Assembly: GCA_027186245.1 (NCBI GenBank) | Contig: CP114486.1 | Location: 806,001 to 870,000, forward strand | Length of the DNA stretch: 64,000 bases | Origin: Coriaria nepalensis | Lineage: Eukaryota; Streptophyta; Magnoliopsida; Cucurbitales; Coriariaceae | Reading direction: 5' to 3' | In this document: positions 11,862-24,626 of the stretch, piece after piece | Position numbering within the stretch: the first letter of the stretch is position 1 | Layout: each line of letters starts with the position of its first letter | Position numbers and translations under genes: made by a program | The notes under the pieces: generated by a model | What the model saw: the letters and a program-made list of their open reading frames with translations, nothing else | The model's database searches: none | Told to the model about the DNA's origin: nothing

Positions 11862-12876
11862 ATGTATGTGCGTGTCACAGCTTATTGATTCCCAATTCTT
11901 GTTTACATTAAACTCTCTCGCAACCAGATTTAGAATCTTCTCCACGTACTTGTTACAAAACGACCAAGTCTTGTTATTAGTTTTAGACTTTAGGGTAAAA
12001 GAGCTTAAATACATGTTACGGATCATATGTTTTGATTACGCAAACGCCATGCAGTCATTGTAATCAATAATTACCTTAATATTAAAAAATATACAATTAT
12101 TATGACGTAATCTGATCATTAAGTTGCTGCATGTTAGAAACAGTTTTCATAAACATTATAGCGAACATGCAGAAACATAATTTCGAACTTTTTCATAACA
12201 TTATCGGCAAAGGATCTTGTCAGACACAGGTTATTCATTTATTATATAAATATATAAATAAATATAAAAAATAAAACAGTGGCTCCCGAAGGAGTGGCCA
12301 CGACAGACTAATAAGTCCGTCCTCTCAACTCAAGGTCTAAACCCTAGAGAGAATAGACCCACATAGCTACTAGCTACAATGGCGTGAGACAGACATTCAT
12401 CCATCCTATCCTCTACCTAATTCAACAGCCAATTAAATTATGTGAATGATTGTATCATTGCATGAAACCCTAAATAATATCAACATCATTTTCAAACTGC
12501 AAACCCATTTATCAATTTGCATGGGAATACTTTTCCGACACAACACAACACTAACATGAATCCTAAGGAAGAAAATCCAAGATCGTACGTGAGGAAGAAA
12601 GATTAATTAGTTAATACCCTTTAAAGGGCGTTTAAAGTTCGTACGTAGTTCGATAATTGAAACACAAAGTACCAGCAAGTCACTGTCGAGTGACAACAGT
12701 GCAGCAGCAGCTACTACAGAATGACACATAATAATTAAGTTACACTAAACAACAACATCAGCATTGTTTTTAATTACTACAATAATCCGAAGTCATTTCT
12801 GATTTTCCCATCAAAGTCTGAAGTATAAATCCACAAAAAACCTTAATAATATTCGACTGCAGTTGCTAATTAACTG
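11033..12876. other. Spacer between RPS20 promoter and CUC 3' end
   Basis: No gene is supported. It contains a (TAT)n microsatellite at 11252-11300, short AT dinucleotide tracts near 11690 and 11830, and the 3' UTR side of the CUC gene. A 9-bp inverted repeat (11613-11621 with 11752-11760) is too short to call a microRNA hairpin. Confidence 0.5.
11252..11300. repeat. (TAT)16 microsatellite
   Basis: About 49 bp of perfect TAT trinucleotide repeat, about 220 bp upstream of the RPS20 start codon. Confidence 0.95.
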
Positions 12877-14374
12877 TTAGTAGGTCCACATGCAGTCAAA
12901 ATCAGTGCTTGGGCCCAAGGGCTTAGCGTCTTCTGGGGCCGGCCAAGTATAGCTACATCCACCACCACCACTCATGTCTCCTGATGTACCGCCCTGAAGC
13001 GGCGGTAGAGTCCCATTGGACGGGAAAAAGAAGGGTAGCTGGAGGTTCTCTTGCAGGCTACGAAGACTTGGAAAGGCGGAGAGTCCGCAGCTAGACGGAT
13101 CAGCTACAGAAGGTAACATTGCAGGCGGTGGAGGTGGTGGGGGATGCTCGAGGGGGAAATGATCATAGCCGGACGGAATGTTGAAGGTATTGCTGGAGAA
13201 GCAGGACACGTGCTCCCTTCCAAGTGGGCTTCCGTACGAACAGCTATCACGGTCAGTGATCATACTAGTCGCAGCCGAATTAGTAGTGGCTGCGGAGTAA
13301 GGAGACGAGTCGAGAAGCGGAGGCAGAGACATGTTAGAAGACGGTGGTGAATTCGGCTGATCTCCAGGGTATAGACTAATCCCAGACGGCATACTCATCC
13401 GGCCCTTCTTCGAACCACAGCCACTATTCATTGTGCCGCCGCCGCCGCCGCCGCCGGAACCACCACTCTTCTGAAACACCCGTGAAATCACCCACTCATC
13501 CTGCAGGCATTGTTAATCACAAAGAGATATCAACTTCTCACGTATATATAAATTGGCTTTGTGGCTGTTGCATGCATGAAAAACTGGTAAGAACATAGTA
13601 ATCATATCATCTTATCTATAGCTACATTGAAAAGCGCTTTCTCGTAAATTATGCCTAAGAAAAGAGGGACATAAAGACCCTATCCAGTGTAAGATGACGA
13701 TACGTTAGGTGACAGACGAGAGGGACAGACATAAGTATACATATACTATATATAGAGTACGCACCTTTGAGCTTCTAGAGAGGTAATGGTAGGCAAATTT
13801 GCCTTCGAGGCGATACTCATGCATGACCCAGTTGCTTTTCTCGCCCTTCGGTGCTCTGCCTCGGTAAAACACAAGGGTTTTCTTCATGCCAACGAGCGAG
13901 CATGTCTTGAAGCTGTATATCTCTCTGTCTTTTCCTGTTGCTTTCCAGTAGCCAGCCTCTGTAGCCCTGTTTGTGCGTAGGCCTGTAGGATACTTGCGGT
14001 CGCGTAGGCTGAAGAAGTACCACTCCTTCTCTCCCATTTTCGCCTTCTCTGAAGAACAGAAAAGGCATGTGTAAAGAAATAAAAAAACAGGATAATATTA
14101 AACGAGAAGAAGAAGAATAATAAAAAAACCATGGTTTGATTTATTAATTACCGGGAAGTTCCCATGGCTCGCATTTGTTGAGGTCAACTTCAGCAATGGC
14201 TCTGCCAGTAAAGTTACTGTCGAGTACTTTCTTGAGGAGGTAGTAGGTAATGAGTTCCTCGTCGGTCGGGTGGAAGCGGAAACCCGGCGGCAAGTGGGTG
14301 TCGCAGCCGCCGCCGCCGTCATAACGGTTGCAGTTGGTGGTGTTGAAGTACGTTAGCAGATGATGATGATCCAT
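12877..14374 (-). CDS. NAM/CUC2: NAM/CUC1/CUC2-type NAC transcription factor
   Basis: Three exons, 14152-14374, 13765-14048 and 12877-13500, encode 376 residues. The NAC domain (about residues 28-178) is complete: [14 protein letters not shown] (A), CEPWELP (B), the WYFF and [11 protein letters not shown] region (C, DNA contact), [27 protein letters not shown] (D, in two overlapping halves) and the WVISRVFQK end (E). The two intron positions are those of NAM/CUC genes. The C-terminal activation region has the conserved EHVSCFS peptide that encodes the miR164 site, and ends in CMWTY. The factor sets organ boundaries and starts shoot meristems. The ATG at 14374 is chosen; the frame is open further upstream but lacks an ATG. 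It sits where CUC1 (At3g15170) sits. The miR164 site excludes CUC3. CUC1 versus CUC2 is a Brassicaceae split, so neither name is exact. Confidence 0.95.
13194..13214 (-). promoter_or_regulatory. miR164 target site in CUC mRNA
   Basis: The + strand reads TGGAGAAGCAGGACACGTGCT, almost the miR164 sequence itself, so the mRNA is its complement. Against miR164a there is one G:U wobble and one mismatch at the microRNA 3' end. It lies in exon 3 at the EHVSCFS codons, the usual place. Confidence 0.95.
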
Positions 14375-17300
14375 GGAGCTGGTGAGACAGATGGAAAGAT
14401 CCAAACTTCGGCGGCGAGAGAAGGAGGCAGGAGGGAGAGAAGGAGGATAGGGGGAAGTGAGTGCTTATATGGGCAAATTTAATTCATGGGGAATGAGGAT
14501 TTGATGCATCCCTGTATGTCAGAGGGAAAAAAGAAAGAAGGCAGGGTAAAGCGAGAGACGGGTTGAAATAATATTAGTGTGGTTGATATGAGTTGATATG
14601 AGATGACCGAAAAACATACCATCTCTCTTTCTCTCTGTTTCTTTATTATTATTTTTTTTCATTTTCAGTTCTGTCCTCTGTTCTGATATCTATTCTGCAA
14701 AGAAAAAGATGGGGGTGATGTATGATGTGGGTCAGGGACAGGGAGGTTTGGGAGGGGAGTGGGCCTCTGTTTGTTTCTCAAGTAGATGCGTGCGTGCGTG
14801 AGAAAGTGTGCAGGGTATTCCCTCTGTCAGTCAATAAGATCAAAGACAAAAGGCAACAGAAAGTAACTAGTTTTCTTTTCTTCTTTTCTCCTCCTTTATT
14901 TAAGAGTGGTAGATAGATAGCAACAATCACATAATACAAAACAGAGGAAGAAGAAAGAAAAAAAAAAAAAAGGAAAAAAGACCCACTTTCTTTTTACCTC
15001 TCTCTGCCATTTTGGGTGGATCAGCCTCTCCCCTTCCTCTGCTCCACCGTGTAAAAATCTATACTAAAGCTGTCTCGTATATCTTGTGTCAGCACAGTTT
15101 ACACATTTAATAATCTAATACGCAGAGCCTCCCTCCGTCTCTCTCTCTCTCTCTCTCATAAGACACCTCTTACACGCCACCGTCCTTCTCTTCACCACCT
15201 CTACTAATCTAAACATATAAAACTATTCATTTGTGATTCGTATTATTATTACTATTACAGCAGCTCCTGTCCGGCAACTGGGGTTAGGGTAGCAATAATG
15301 CTGTTCCATTCTCTTATGATTGTTGACAGAGAGTTCCGTTTTACCTCCGTTGTGAATCACACATTTCTTTTGAAATTGAAGAAAAAATAAATTGTTATTA
15401 TCATGACTATAAAGTATGATGAACAAGTACAGAAAGAAAGAACACAAAGCAAAGTTGATAGATTCATAATTCATCAATGGTCATGATCTGTACTTGTTAT
15501 ATTTGGTTTTGAGATCACAAATTCAAACTCTTCCATGACATCTCATCATAAGAAGCAGCTCCTCCAATCGTGAAAGGAATTGGATAGCTTGTTGTATGGT
15601 GAGATGGTGTTATAATTGGATGTTCTTTGAGAATTAGTGGGATATTTTTGTTTTGAGTAATAAAAACAAAGGTAATGGCAGGGATTCTGCTACTTTACTA
15701 CTTACTACTACTTAGAAAGAAGAAGAAGAAGAAGAAGAAGATCGTTTTCAAATATCTCCTTATCCCAAATAGATGTGTACAAAAGAAGAAATAGGATTTA
15801 ACTGTTCAATCCGAGTGAGTCCAAATTGTACTCATTATACATAGGGGGGGGGGGGGGCATTGCCCTTTCTTTTCTTTTTTCTTTTTTTTTCTTTTTTTTT
15901 CTTTTTTTTTTATTTTTACCCAAAAAATATAATAACAATACTCCAAAAGAGCATTCCGAATTTAGACAGCAAACCTTACATTAAATGGCACAAAATTCCC
16001 TACGAGAAACTAGGAACAAGGAAAAGGGGAGGAGTGAAATATGCCATAGAAAAAAGTTTTAAAAGTTGATTCGTGATTTGATTATACGCTTATAAGACCA
16101 ATCACCCACCATTTCGTGACATATGACACAAAGTATGAAATTCAGACACGAGAGAGAGATTAGTGAATGACACGTGATTTGATTAGTCATGAAATTAGTT
16201 AATTTAATTAGATTTATGAAGAAAAAGTAGAGAAAGAGAGAGATGATGTATCTAATCGGAAGATCACATCCATCCGATCCTATTCTCATCCATCTACCCA
16301 TCACAAAATCAGAAGTTGGAGAGATTGATGCAATCCGAAGTTGACACATCATGCTCGCATTTTTAGATCACAGGCTTTATATCACAAATAAGCATGCATG
16401 CATGCATGCAATACATTGCATTCGCATTCTAATAATATTATATATTTATTTTAATATCGGAAACTTCATAAAATAATATTTATTATTCTCCCGTTTTGGC
16501 CCTGTATGGGACGACTTTCTCTCCTCAAGAGAGTAAGAGGACACAGAATTGTCACTTTTCTTTTTTTTTTGTATCTCTTCTTCTTCTCATTGACATGTCA
16601 ATCATTCACCACCGCCCTCCTGCCCATGTTCTCTATAACCCAATCACTTCGGTACCTTCTTTTTATTCATCTTTTATGTGTTAAAAATATTGTTTTTTCT
16701 TTTTTTTTTTATTTAAATATAAGAAAAGGTGAAAAGTAAAAATTAAAAAAAATTACTATTCATCGTTTGTTTGGTTGTTGCAGCGACCAGCGAGCAGTGT
16801 GTGGATGGAGATCGAGAGTGATCGTGCTGGCCTCGCAGATCGCGTGTGACGCAACGTGAAGTCATCCATCCCCGCCGCCCTCCACCTACGGCGCTGCCTA
16901 GTGATAGTCAGCGCTTTTTACTCGCTGGGCCACACCTCTCTCCCTCCGTGGCCCCATTGCTCTGTTTCTTACACGTGACTTTTTTTTCTTACAGGCGAGG
17001 GGGGCCTTTGGGGAGGATTATACTGGATTTCTGGGTCTGATGGGCTTTCAATTCTTTCAACCGAGTTTGGGTTGGGCTGGGCTTGGCAACTGCTTCTGCT
17101 TGATTGGGACATATCACAATCTTATCTTACCTGTTCACACCTCACGTGATAGAGAATTTATTATTATTTTTATTTATTTATTGGTATGAACAACCATGCA
17201 TTATTGTATTAAGACAAGAATCCATACTATACTGTACTGTCTTCATACCTCTACCTACTATACATCCTTATAGATTATTATTTTTAAAATGTTTTTCACT

Positions 17301-20132
17301 TTTGAAATATGAAAATCGGTTTTAGAAAGGTAACAAGTTTGTTTTGTAATTGTTTTTGTGTCATTTTTTGTTTAAAAATTATTTTTTCAACTCTCTCTCT
17401 CTCTCTCTAAAAGTAGAACATGCTTAAAGAAGGCTTGAGTAGGGACCGAGCAAAAATTTATTGAATGAAAGCAAAACAATATAACACGTAAAAGATTAAA
17501 TGTGAATTGAATGAGAAATACCGAGATGAAGCTGGAAAGATTAAGAGATTGTGGATATATTATAAAATTATAGATATTAATTAATATTTAGATATATAAA
17601 TTATATACTATGATTGTGATTGTACACAAGATGAATGTCTCATTGTAAAAAATAATAAATATTAATATTAAATATTATTTTACTATACGGATCGAAACCC
17701 TTATCGACCCGTATAATAATCTAAAATAGTAGAATAAATAAATATGATCGTCAATATTGAACTTTCTCGTTGATTATTTAATGAATGATATATTGATGAT
17801 TCCCCTTCTTTTTACCCTTCTCTTTTTATCTCTCTGCACTTAATCTTACCTTAATATGAGTATGTAAAAAAAAGAAAAAAGATCAAACAATGTTGGAAGT
17901 GTTTCTTTCCCATTATTGAAGCTTATTTGCTCAAATTTTCATTTATGCAAAATCAATGCAAAAAAATTTGGAAGTGTACTTTGAAATGGAGATTGAAAAT
18001 TTAGTTTTGAATATGAACTTGTAATATTAACATTAATTGTTAACATCTTGTTTGAAAAAAAAAATCGAATTAAAAAATCAAATATGCAAAACATATTTTG
18101 TATCTTAAAAAATATTTGTATATCTCTAACAAAATTTTCAATAATCATTACAAAAATTAATTTTATAAATATAAAATATGCTGACATGGATTTCTGTCCA
18201 CCATATAGGGTTCCGCCATCTGCATTATGCTCCTAGATCGGTACCTGCATGCAAAGACAAACTACTGCCAGGGAGGCTACCAGCCAGCTATACTTCAACA
18301 CTTTAGTCAATTTTTAATAGAGATTTAGAGAGACGAGAGTGTTTTTTATATGTTTATTTTTATAGCCCAAAATAACATTACCACACTCTTTTGTTATGAG
18401 ATATTTATACATGTTTGAGGCGGTGGGGTCCGACACACCGAGTATTAGTAACTATCCAGTTGTTTATGACCGAGCTGAGCGAGGGAATAGGAATACATGT
18501 CTCAGTTTCAACGTCATCCGGAGTCTTCTCATCCCGTTCCACTTGTATTGGCCCAACCGACATTACCTCAGCCATTGGCCCTCAGCATTCTGGTGCTTTA
18601 CTGACATGAGTTGTATTTTAGCTCGTGAAGTTTTTTCGAAATATGATATAATAAAATACAAAATATATTGCTAAGCATAGCTTAATACTCAACATTGCGA
18701 ATCATCGTCCGTCTTTTTCCGAGCTTCTTTGTGGCAAAATCCTAGTAATGAATTATGTTTTCTTCCGCTTCATTTTTTATTTTATTTTATTCAATAACAA
18801 CTACGAGATTAGATCGGATCGAATCCAAACGAACCGAACCAATTTATTTATATGGAAATTTAATAACTCTAATTACTTTCATATAAATTTTTATCAATTC
18901 TTGTGATTTAGTTTTTGTGTCAGTGTCTTTAAGTATATATGAGCGATAGGGAAGAAAAGATAAGAAAAACAACAGTTTACGTACGGAAATAGAGAGAAGG
19001 GATCTTACGATGTATAGTGATGTCAGCGTCAGATGATTAGGACAAGCGGGCCCACCTTCTGTTGTATACGTTCTTTGTTTCAGTGGCCCACGTTTCTATG
19101 TTGGATCCCTGACAGGAGTCCTAAATGGTTCAAGTCCTAATGGTCCATGATCCAAGTCCTTTTTTATGGGATTGAGAAAATTTAATATTTATATTATTAT
19201 ATTATTTTTATATATGATTAAAAATATATTAATATTATCATAGATATACTTTTTTTTTAAAAATAATTTTTTAAAATCCAATTAGTATTCAAATTATTCC
19301 CTAAATTAATTTAATTACTTTAAAAAAAAAAAAAAATTTGGTCAAACAATTAAATTAATATATTTTAATTGATTTGACTTTTGAAAAATTAGGTACCAAA
19401 AAAAAAAAAAAAAAAAAACTTGTTATCTAAATTTGGAAAGCCTAATGACCAAACCTAAGATGGATAAAATGAGGAGTGGGCCTGATCATTACAGTCTTTT
19501 GCCTAATTTCAAAATCTGAAGAAAATTTGGAACAAATTATATGAGGAAAACGACAAGAATTAATTATTATATTTATATAATAAAAATAATTAATAATTTT
19601 TTAAAGTATTATTATTTAACATATAATTTTTTTGGTCAAAATGAATAACATATTTTTTACAAGTAAGTTAACTAATCAGATATTTGTAGTTTTCCCATTC
19701 AATTCTCTACTTTTTTTTTTTGTTGGTACGATATGATTACTTTTCTTTAATTAAGAAATAAATAAATAAAAAAAGGGTGAAATCTGTACGTTTGTTTTGT
19801 TTGATATGTCGATCTTGTCAGGTCCATAATGGACAAAAAAGAAAAAGAAAAAAAAAAAATGAAAGGAAAAACAAAATTTCCTTCCTATAAATCGAGTGTG
19901 GCATAAGCAAAGCAACGTAAGAAAATGTACGTCCCTCTCTGTTTTGTTTGTTTGCATGCAGAGAGTAGAGGAAGAGCATCGAGCATCGTACAAGAAGACA
20001 GAGTGTGGTCTTTGTGCAATGGCAATACCGACGCTCGCTAAATTACTTATCTGATTATTTTTATTTTTATTTTTGTAGATTTTCACAAACCCAGAAAGAT
20101 GGAAATTTGAAAAAAAAAAAAAAAAGGAAACA
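14375..20132. promoter_or_regulatory. Long CUC / aminotransferase intergenic region
   Basis: About 5.8 kb between two divergent genes, with no supported coding region. A TATA-like CATATAAG (14464-14471, reverse strand) lies about 90 bp upstream of the CUC ATG. CT-rich leader-like tracts occur near 15140, a GAA repeat near 15718-15740, a tandem CATGCATG tract near 16392-16410, and AT-rich tracts from 17.5 to 19.7 kb. Long promoters are usual for CUC genes. Open frames here are short and show no family resemblance. Confidence 0.5.
15844..15912. repeat. G14 run followed by T-rich (T8C)n tract
   Basis: Fourteen G (15844-15857), a short link, then a polypyrimidine stretch of T8-9 blocks separated by single C. 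This is low-complexity sequence. Confidence 0.85.
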
Positions 20133-22279
20133 ATGGAAAATGGAAACGGGAATAAGGAAGCAGATACAACAGCAGCATCGCCGTCAACAATCACGATTAA
20201 AGGCATTCTGAGTCTGATAATGCAAGAGATCGATGAAAAGGATAGGAGGAGGGTGATTTCTCTTGGCATAGGCGACCCTTCTGCTTATTCTTGCTTCCAC
20301 ACTGCACACGTTGCAGAAGAAGCTGTTCTTGATGCTCTTCAAGCTCGGACCTTCAATGGCTATGCTCCCACTGTTGGCCTTCCTCAAACAAGAAGGTATC
20401 CACTTGTGTTGCTTTTCTACGGTTATTTTAGCTTCATTTTCACTTTTGATATTGAATAAATGATGAGTTAAGACTTAAGGGTCTATACAAATTTAGGGTT
20501 TTTTTTTATATTTTTTTTCTTCCTTTGGTGTTCAAATTGAGGTTGAAATTGTTCCAATGTGGGTAGTTGGTTTCGAATCCTCTGTTTTGACTTTAAGAGT
20601 ATTTATTCAGTTCAAACTATCTGCATGTAGCTGAATCAAAGTAGAAAGAAACTGTAGTTATGATTTTTTTAATTTATATTTTTTAAACAGTGCTATTGCA
20701 AAATATCTATCCCGAGATCTTCCATACAAATTGACATCGGACGATGTTTTCATCACATCCGGCTGCACACAAGCAATAGACATTGCTTTGACGATGCTAG
20801 CTCCACCCGGTGCAAATATCTTGCTTCCAAGGCCAGGCTTTCCTATCTATGAACTATGTGCCGGGTTTAGAAATCTTGAAGTCCGGTACGTAGATTTGCT
20901 TCCACAGAACGGTTGGGAAGTAGATCTTCAAGCGGTTGAGGCTCTTGCTGATCAAAACACTGTCGCATTAGTTATCATAAATCCCGGAAACCCTTGCGGG
21001 AATGTATATAGTTACCAGCATTTGAAAAAGGTCGGTCAGGTTTTGAAAATAATTTGCTTTTTGTGAACATATGTATGAACAGTTTTTATTTTTTATCGTG
21101 TCTTTAGATTGCAGAAACGGCAAGAGAGCTTAGGATTCTGGTGATTGCTGATGAGGTTTATGGGCATCTTGTTTTTGGGGGGAAACCATTTGTGCCGATG
21201 GGAGTTTTCGGATCGATTGTTCCTGTTCTTACACTTGGATCTTTATCGAAGAGATGGATTGTTCCTGGATGGAGACTTGGGTGGTTTGTGACAAGCGATC
21301 CTTGCGGCATGTTTAGAAAACCCAAGGTCTTTGTCGGGTTTTTTTTTTCCTTTCGTTCTATTTCTGAGAATAAATTATTCAGCTTTTATTTTCTTCTAGA
21401 TGATCGAGCGTATGAAGAAGTATTTTGATACTCTAGGGGGCCCTGCAACCTTCATTCAGGTGAATTCTTAATTCATTTATGAAACTCGTTAGCCTCTTGA
21501 ACAAGTTCTAAAATGGTGTTTTTTTGGGTCTGTTAGGCAGCTGTTCCTCGCATACTAGAGGAAACTGACGAGGGTTTCTTCAAGGAAACTATAAGCATAC
21601 TTAAGCAGACCACGGAAATTTGTTGCAACAAGATAGACGAGATTCCGTGCATTACATGTCCGTATAAACCAGAAGGGTCTATGGCAGTAATGGTGAGGAG
21701 TATAATTATAAGTTGTTGGGAACTGAGTTTTGATGGTCTTATATATAGATAGATAGATGGTGCTCATAGGGAAATTGCTTGGTGCAGGTGAAACTGAATC
21801 TTGAAGTACTAGAAGATATTAGTAATGATATCGACTTCTGTTTTAAGCTCGCCAAAGAGGAATCTGTGATCGTTCTTCCTGGTAAAAACTTTAAGACAAT
21901 TTCTTTTTTGATATGTTAATTCTTCTGTGGAAGGATTGTAAATAGGATTTCTTGGGTGTGGCATGGTTAAAATGGTTAGCTTGTGATGATGTTTTTTCCT
22001 GAAACAGAGCAATCAATCTGTTCTTCTAAGAAAGAGATACTCCGCTAATGTGATCTCACAGCCCAAAAACTTAAAGACAATTGAGCGCAAACAATTTTGT
22101 AGGAAGCAATTCTATAATTACTGATTAAGAGGAATTTCGAATTTTCTTTTGCAGGAACGGCAGTGGGGCTAAGGAATTGGCTCCGGATTGTTTTCGCCAT
22201 TGATCCACCCTCTCTAGAAGAAGCTTTGGAGAGGATAAAATCTTTCAACAAACGGCACGCCCGGAAATTAGGAAGATAA
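20133..22279 (+). CDS. Tyrosine-aminotransferase-like enzyme (PLP, class I)
   Basis: Seven exons: 20133-20395, 20691-21030, 21108-21326, 21400-21459, 21537-21692, 21788-21881 and 22155-22279, giving 418 residues, the usual length for plant TAT-family enzymes. Class I/II aminotransferase signatures are in order: [20 protein letters not shown], the NPGNPCGNV cofactor loop, [11 protein letters not shown], and SLSKRW with the Schiff-base Lys at about residue 249 followed by PGWRLGW; an NWLRI block near the C-terminus supplies the substrate carboxylate Arg. No transit peptide is evident, so it is probably cytosolic. It should convert tyrosine or a related amino acid to its 2-oxo acid, feeding tocopherol or specialised metabolism. 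Nicotianamine aminotransferase and SUR1 C-S lyase are close relatives and cannot be excluded. I do not place this gene in the Arabidopsis colinear order. Confidence 0.92.
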
Positions 22280-22991
22280 CTTTATGTAGCAGCAGGTTGG
22301 CTAACAATAAAATTCTAGATCTATGTAATACTATTTGCTCATGCCATGTATCACATACCAAAATATGGACATGGAGATCGGAGACACTTCTCCTTTCAAA
22401 TGGTCAACTTTTAATGCTATTAATTGATCTGTAGTTCATATGGAAAAGCAATCAAAATTACTTGGCCAAACTCTACTATTCTATCTCCTTCCCAATACTT
22501 TACAATAAGTAAATCAAGTGGAGCAACTACTAACAACTTCTCATAATCAATATGACATAGAAGCTTCTTAGCAATACCCAAAAAAGAAAAAAAAAAAAAA
22601 AAAAAGGGGAGAGAGAAACAGGAAGACAGGGCCAAAGTGTAGCCAGAAAGATTTGAGATTTGATGAACGGATAAATGTGCTACTTTTGGTTTCAAACGAC
22701 ATAAAACTGGAGTTTGGAGTCCTAACGTGATTTGAAACGCATAGCAAACGGAAAATTGAAAAGCGGGGATCCGATGTGGCGTCGCTTTCGCACAAACTTA
22801 TCGACTAAGTTTCAGGAAAAGCCAAAAGAAGCGTAGACGTTACAACTCCCCCCAAAAAATAGTAAAAGTAGGACTACGAAGCTTCGTAGCAAATAAAAAT
22901 CGAATACAGAGAAAGAGAGAGTGACACGGAGCGTTGCTTGATCGCGGTGAAATTAGGGTTAGGGTTTCTTGTTTTTGAATTTCGTGGATCA
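22280..22991. other. Aminotransferase 3' end and OB-fold promoter
   Basis: Non-coding tandem spacer containing a poly-A tract near 22590 and the leader of the OB-fold gene. The frame of that gene is open back to 22938 but has no ATG there. Confidence 0.5.
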
Positions 22992-24119
22992 ATGGCGACA
23001 GTGGGAATACCAACAGAGGGGGCTGCATCGGCGCAGCAAGCCAATGCGGTAGCTAAACCAGGGCTGAGAAAGCCGGTGTTCGTCAAGGTTGATCAGCTCA
23101 AGCCAGGGACAAGTGGCCATACACTCACTTTGAAGGTTCTTAGAGTTAACAATGTGTTGCAGAAAGGTCGATCGACGTCGCAGCATCTCCGTCATGCTCG
23201 GATCGCGGAGTGCCTGGTTGGAGACGAGACTGGTACCATCGTTTTCACTGCGCGCAATGATCAAGGTATTACTGTACACGCTCTGTATGAATGGACTGTT
23301 ACGTTTTTTGTTTTCAGATTTTGGTTGGTTGCTGAGACTGTGTGTAAGGAAATGTGGAAATGTGCTCACAGATGGATATGTTAGGAAGTGTGCTCTGTTT
23401 TTTTTTTTTTATATTTATTTTTGGGGTCTGTATTTTGGTGAAACGTCTGATATCTTCTTTTTATGTGTGAATTGCTTTCATTTCAATTTCGAGTTTTTTT
23501 TTATCTGGTTGCTGATAATGTTTAGGAAGATAACTCTTTTGATGGGTTTGCCGCGATGGAAATGTGCTCTGTTTTGTGGACTGCATTTTGGTAGAAAGTC
23601 TGGTTAAGCATGCATGTATAATCTTTAAATGTCTGACCAGATATGGATTTTGGTTATATTTTCTGCTTCTCTGTTTGGTTGAATGCGAACTCCTGTTTAA
23701 TCTACGGCTCATTACATATTACATATTATCTTTTCGTGTTTCTGTGGCACGAGCAATGCTACCACCACTGTTCTTGTTGTAGTTTGGTATTATAGAAGCA
23801 CAAAAGCTTTTGATTGTCTTTGGTGCACACGATGAACAGTATCCACAATGCCTTGTTCTTGCTTTGTTCTGCTTCTATGTCAATAATGAAGAAATTCACT
23901 TACATGGCGCTGATAAACGTGTGCTCAGTTGATATATTGATTCAAGATGCAACCATCATCCTCCGCAATGCAAAGATCGATATGTTCAAAGGATCAATGA
24001 GGTTAGCAGTTGACAAATGGGGCCGGGTTGAGCTTACTGAACCTGCTAGCTTCACCGTCAAGGAAGATAACAACCTCTCTTTAGTCGAATACGAGCTTGT
24101 CAATGTTGCCGAAGAATGA
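22992..24119 (+). CDS. OB-fold nucleic-acid-binding protein, SOSS-B-like
   Basis: Two exons, 22992-23265 and 23929-24119, encode 154 residues. The product is a single OB-fold resembling the SOSS-B/NABP single-stranded-DNA-binding family and the plant proteins of the At4g28440 type. Visible features are KVDQLKPGTSGHTLTLKVL (first strands), the ARIAECLVGDETGTIVFTAR core, and ILRNAKIDMFKGSMRLAVDK on the last strands. The N-terminal 20 residues are Ala-rich and low-complexity. The ATG at 22992 is the first in frame after the leader. Length and intron position fit the family. Family members bind single-stranded nucleic acid; the plant role is not settled. Confidence 0.9.
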
Positions 24120-24626
24120 CCAAACTGTCATCCTCAAGAACAACCTATATATAATGTATTGCAGCTATGAATAGTTTAGTTGGCTTATTTTGTGGAAGAA
24201 TGATTGGTCTCTAGCCAAGTTCTTTTGGGGTGGATACCTTTTCCTCTTACGATCAATTATCATACATAGTAGTTGGTGATGTTAGTAAATGGATGCATAT
24301 ATATATATATATATATATATAATAAAGTAAATGTATTGAAATAAATAATTTAAAATTTTATTCGGATTATATTTTAATATTTGGAATTATTATTATTATT
24401 ATTATTAATATAAATAAATGAAATTAATTATTCCTTCTCCTCTCTTTTCTTCTCATATCGTATAAGTAGGCATTAAAACTGTGAAAAAAAAAGAGAAAAG
24501 AAGGATTTTCTTCCTCCAAAATAGAACATAAAAAAAAGGGGGCCTTTATTTATTTTGATATTTTTTTTGTCTTTGGCCCACCGCGCCATCGAACAATTCG
24601 TTCCTTTGAACTCAGAAGACGGGAGC
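24120..24626. other. OB-fold to MMS21 spacer
   Basis: Contains an (AT)n tract near 24298-24321 and an ATT microsatellite near 24388-24405, then the MMS21 leader. No gene is seen. Confidence 0.6.

Noticed and set aside
14375..14404. N-terminal extension of the CUC protein upstream of 14374
   Set aside because: The frame is open but contains no ATG, and the family starts at the chosen Met.
16846..17040. 64-codon Pro/Arg-rich frame
   Set aside because: Local GC-rich patch only; no domain, no splice continuation.
18396..18674. 92-codon frame in the CUC/aminotransferase spacer
   Set aside because: No family resemblance, no promoter or splice context, and AT-rich surroundings.
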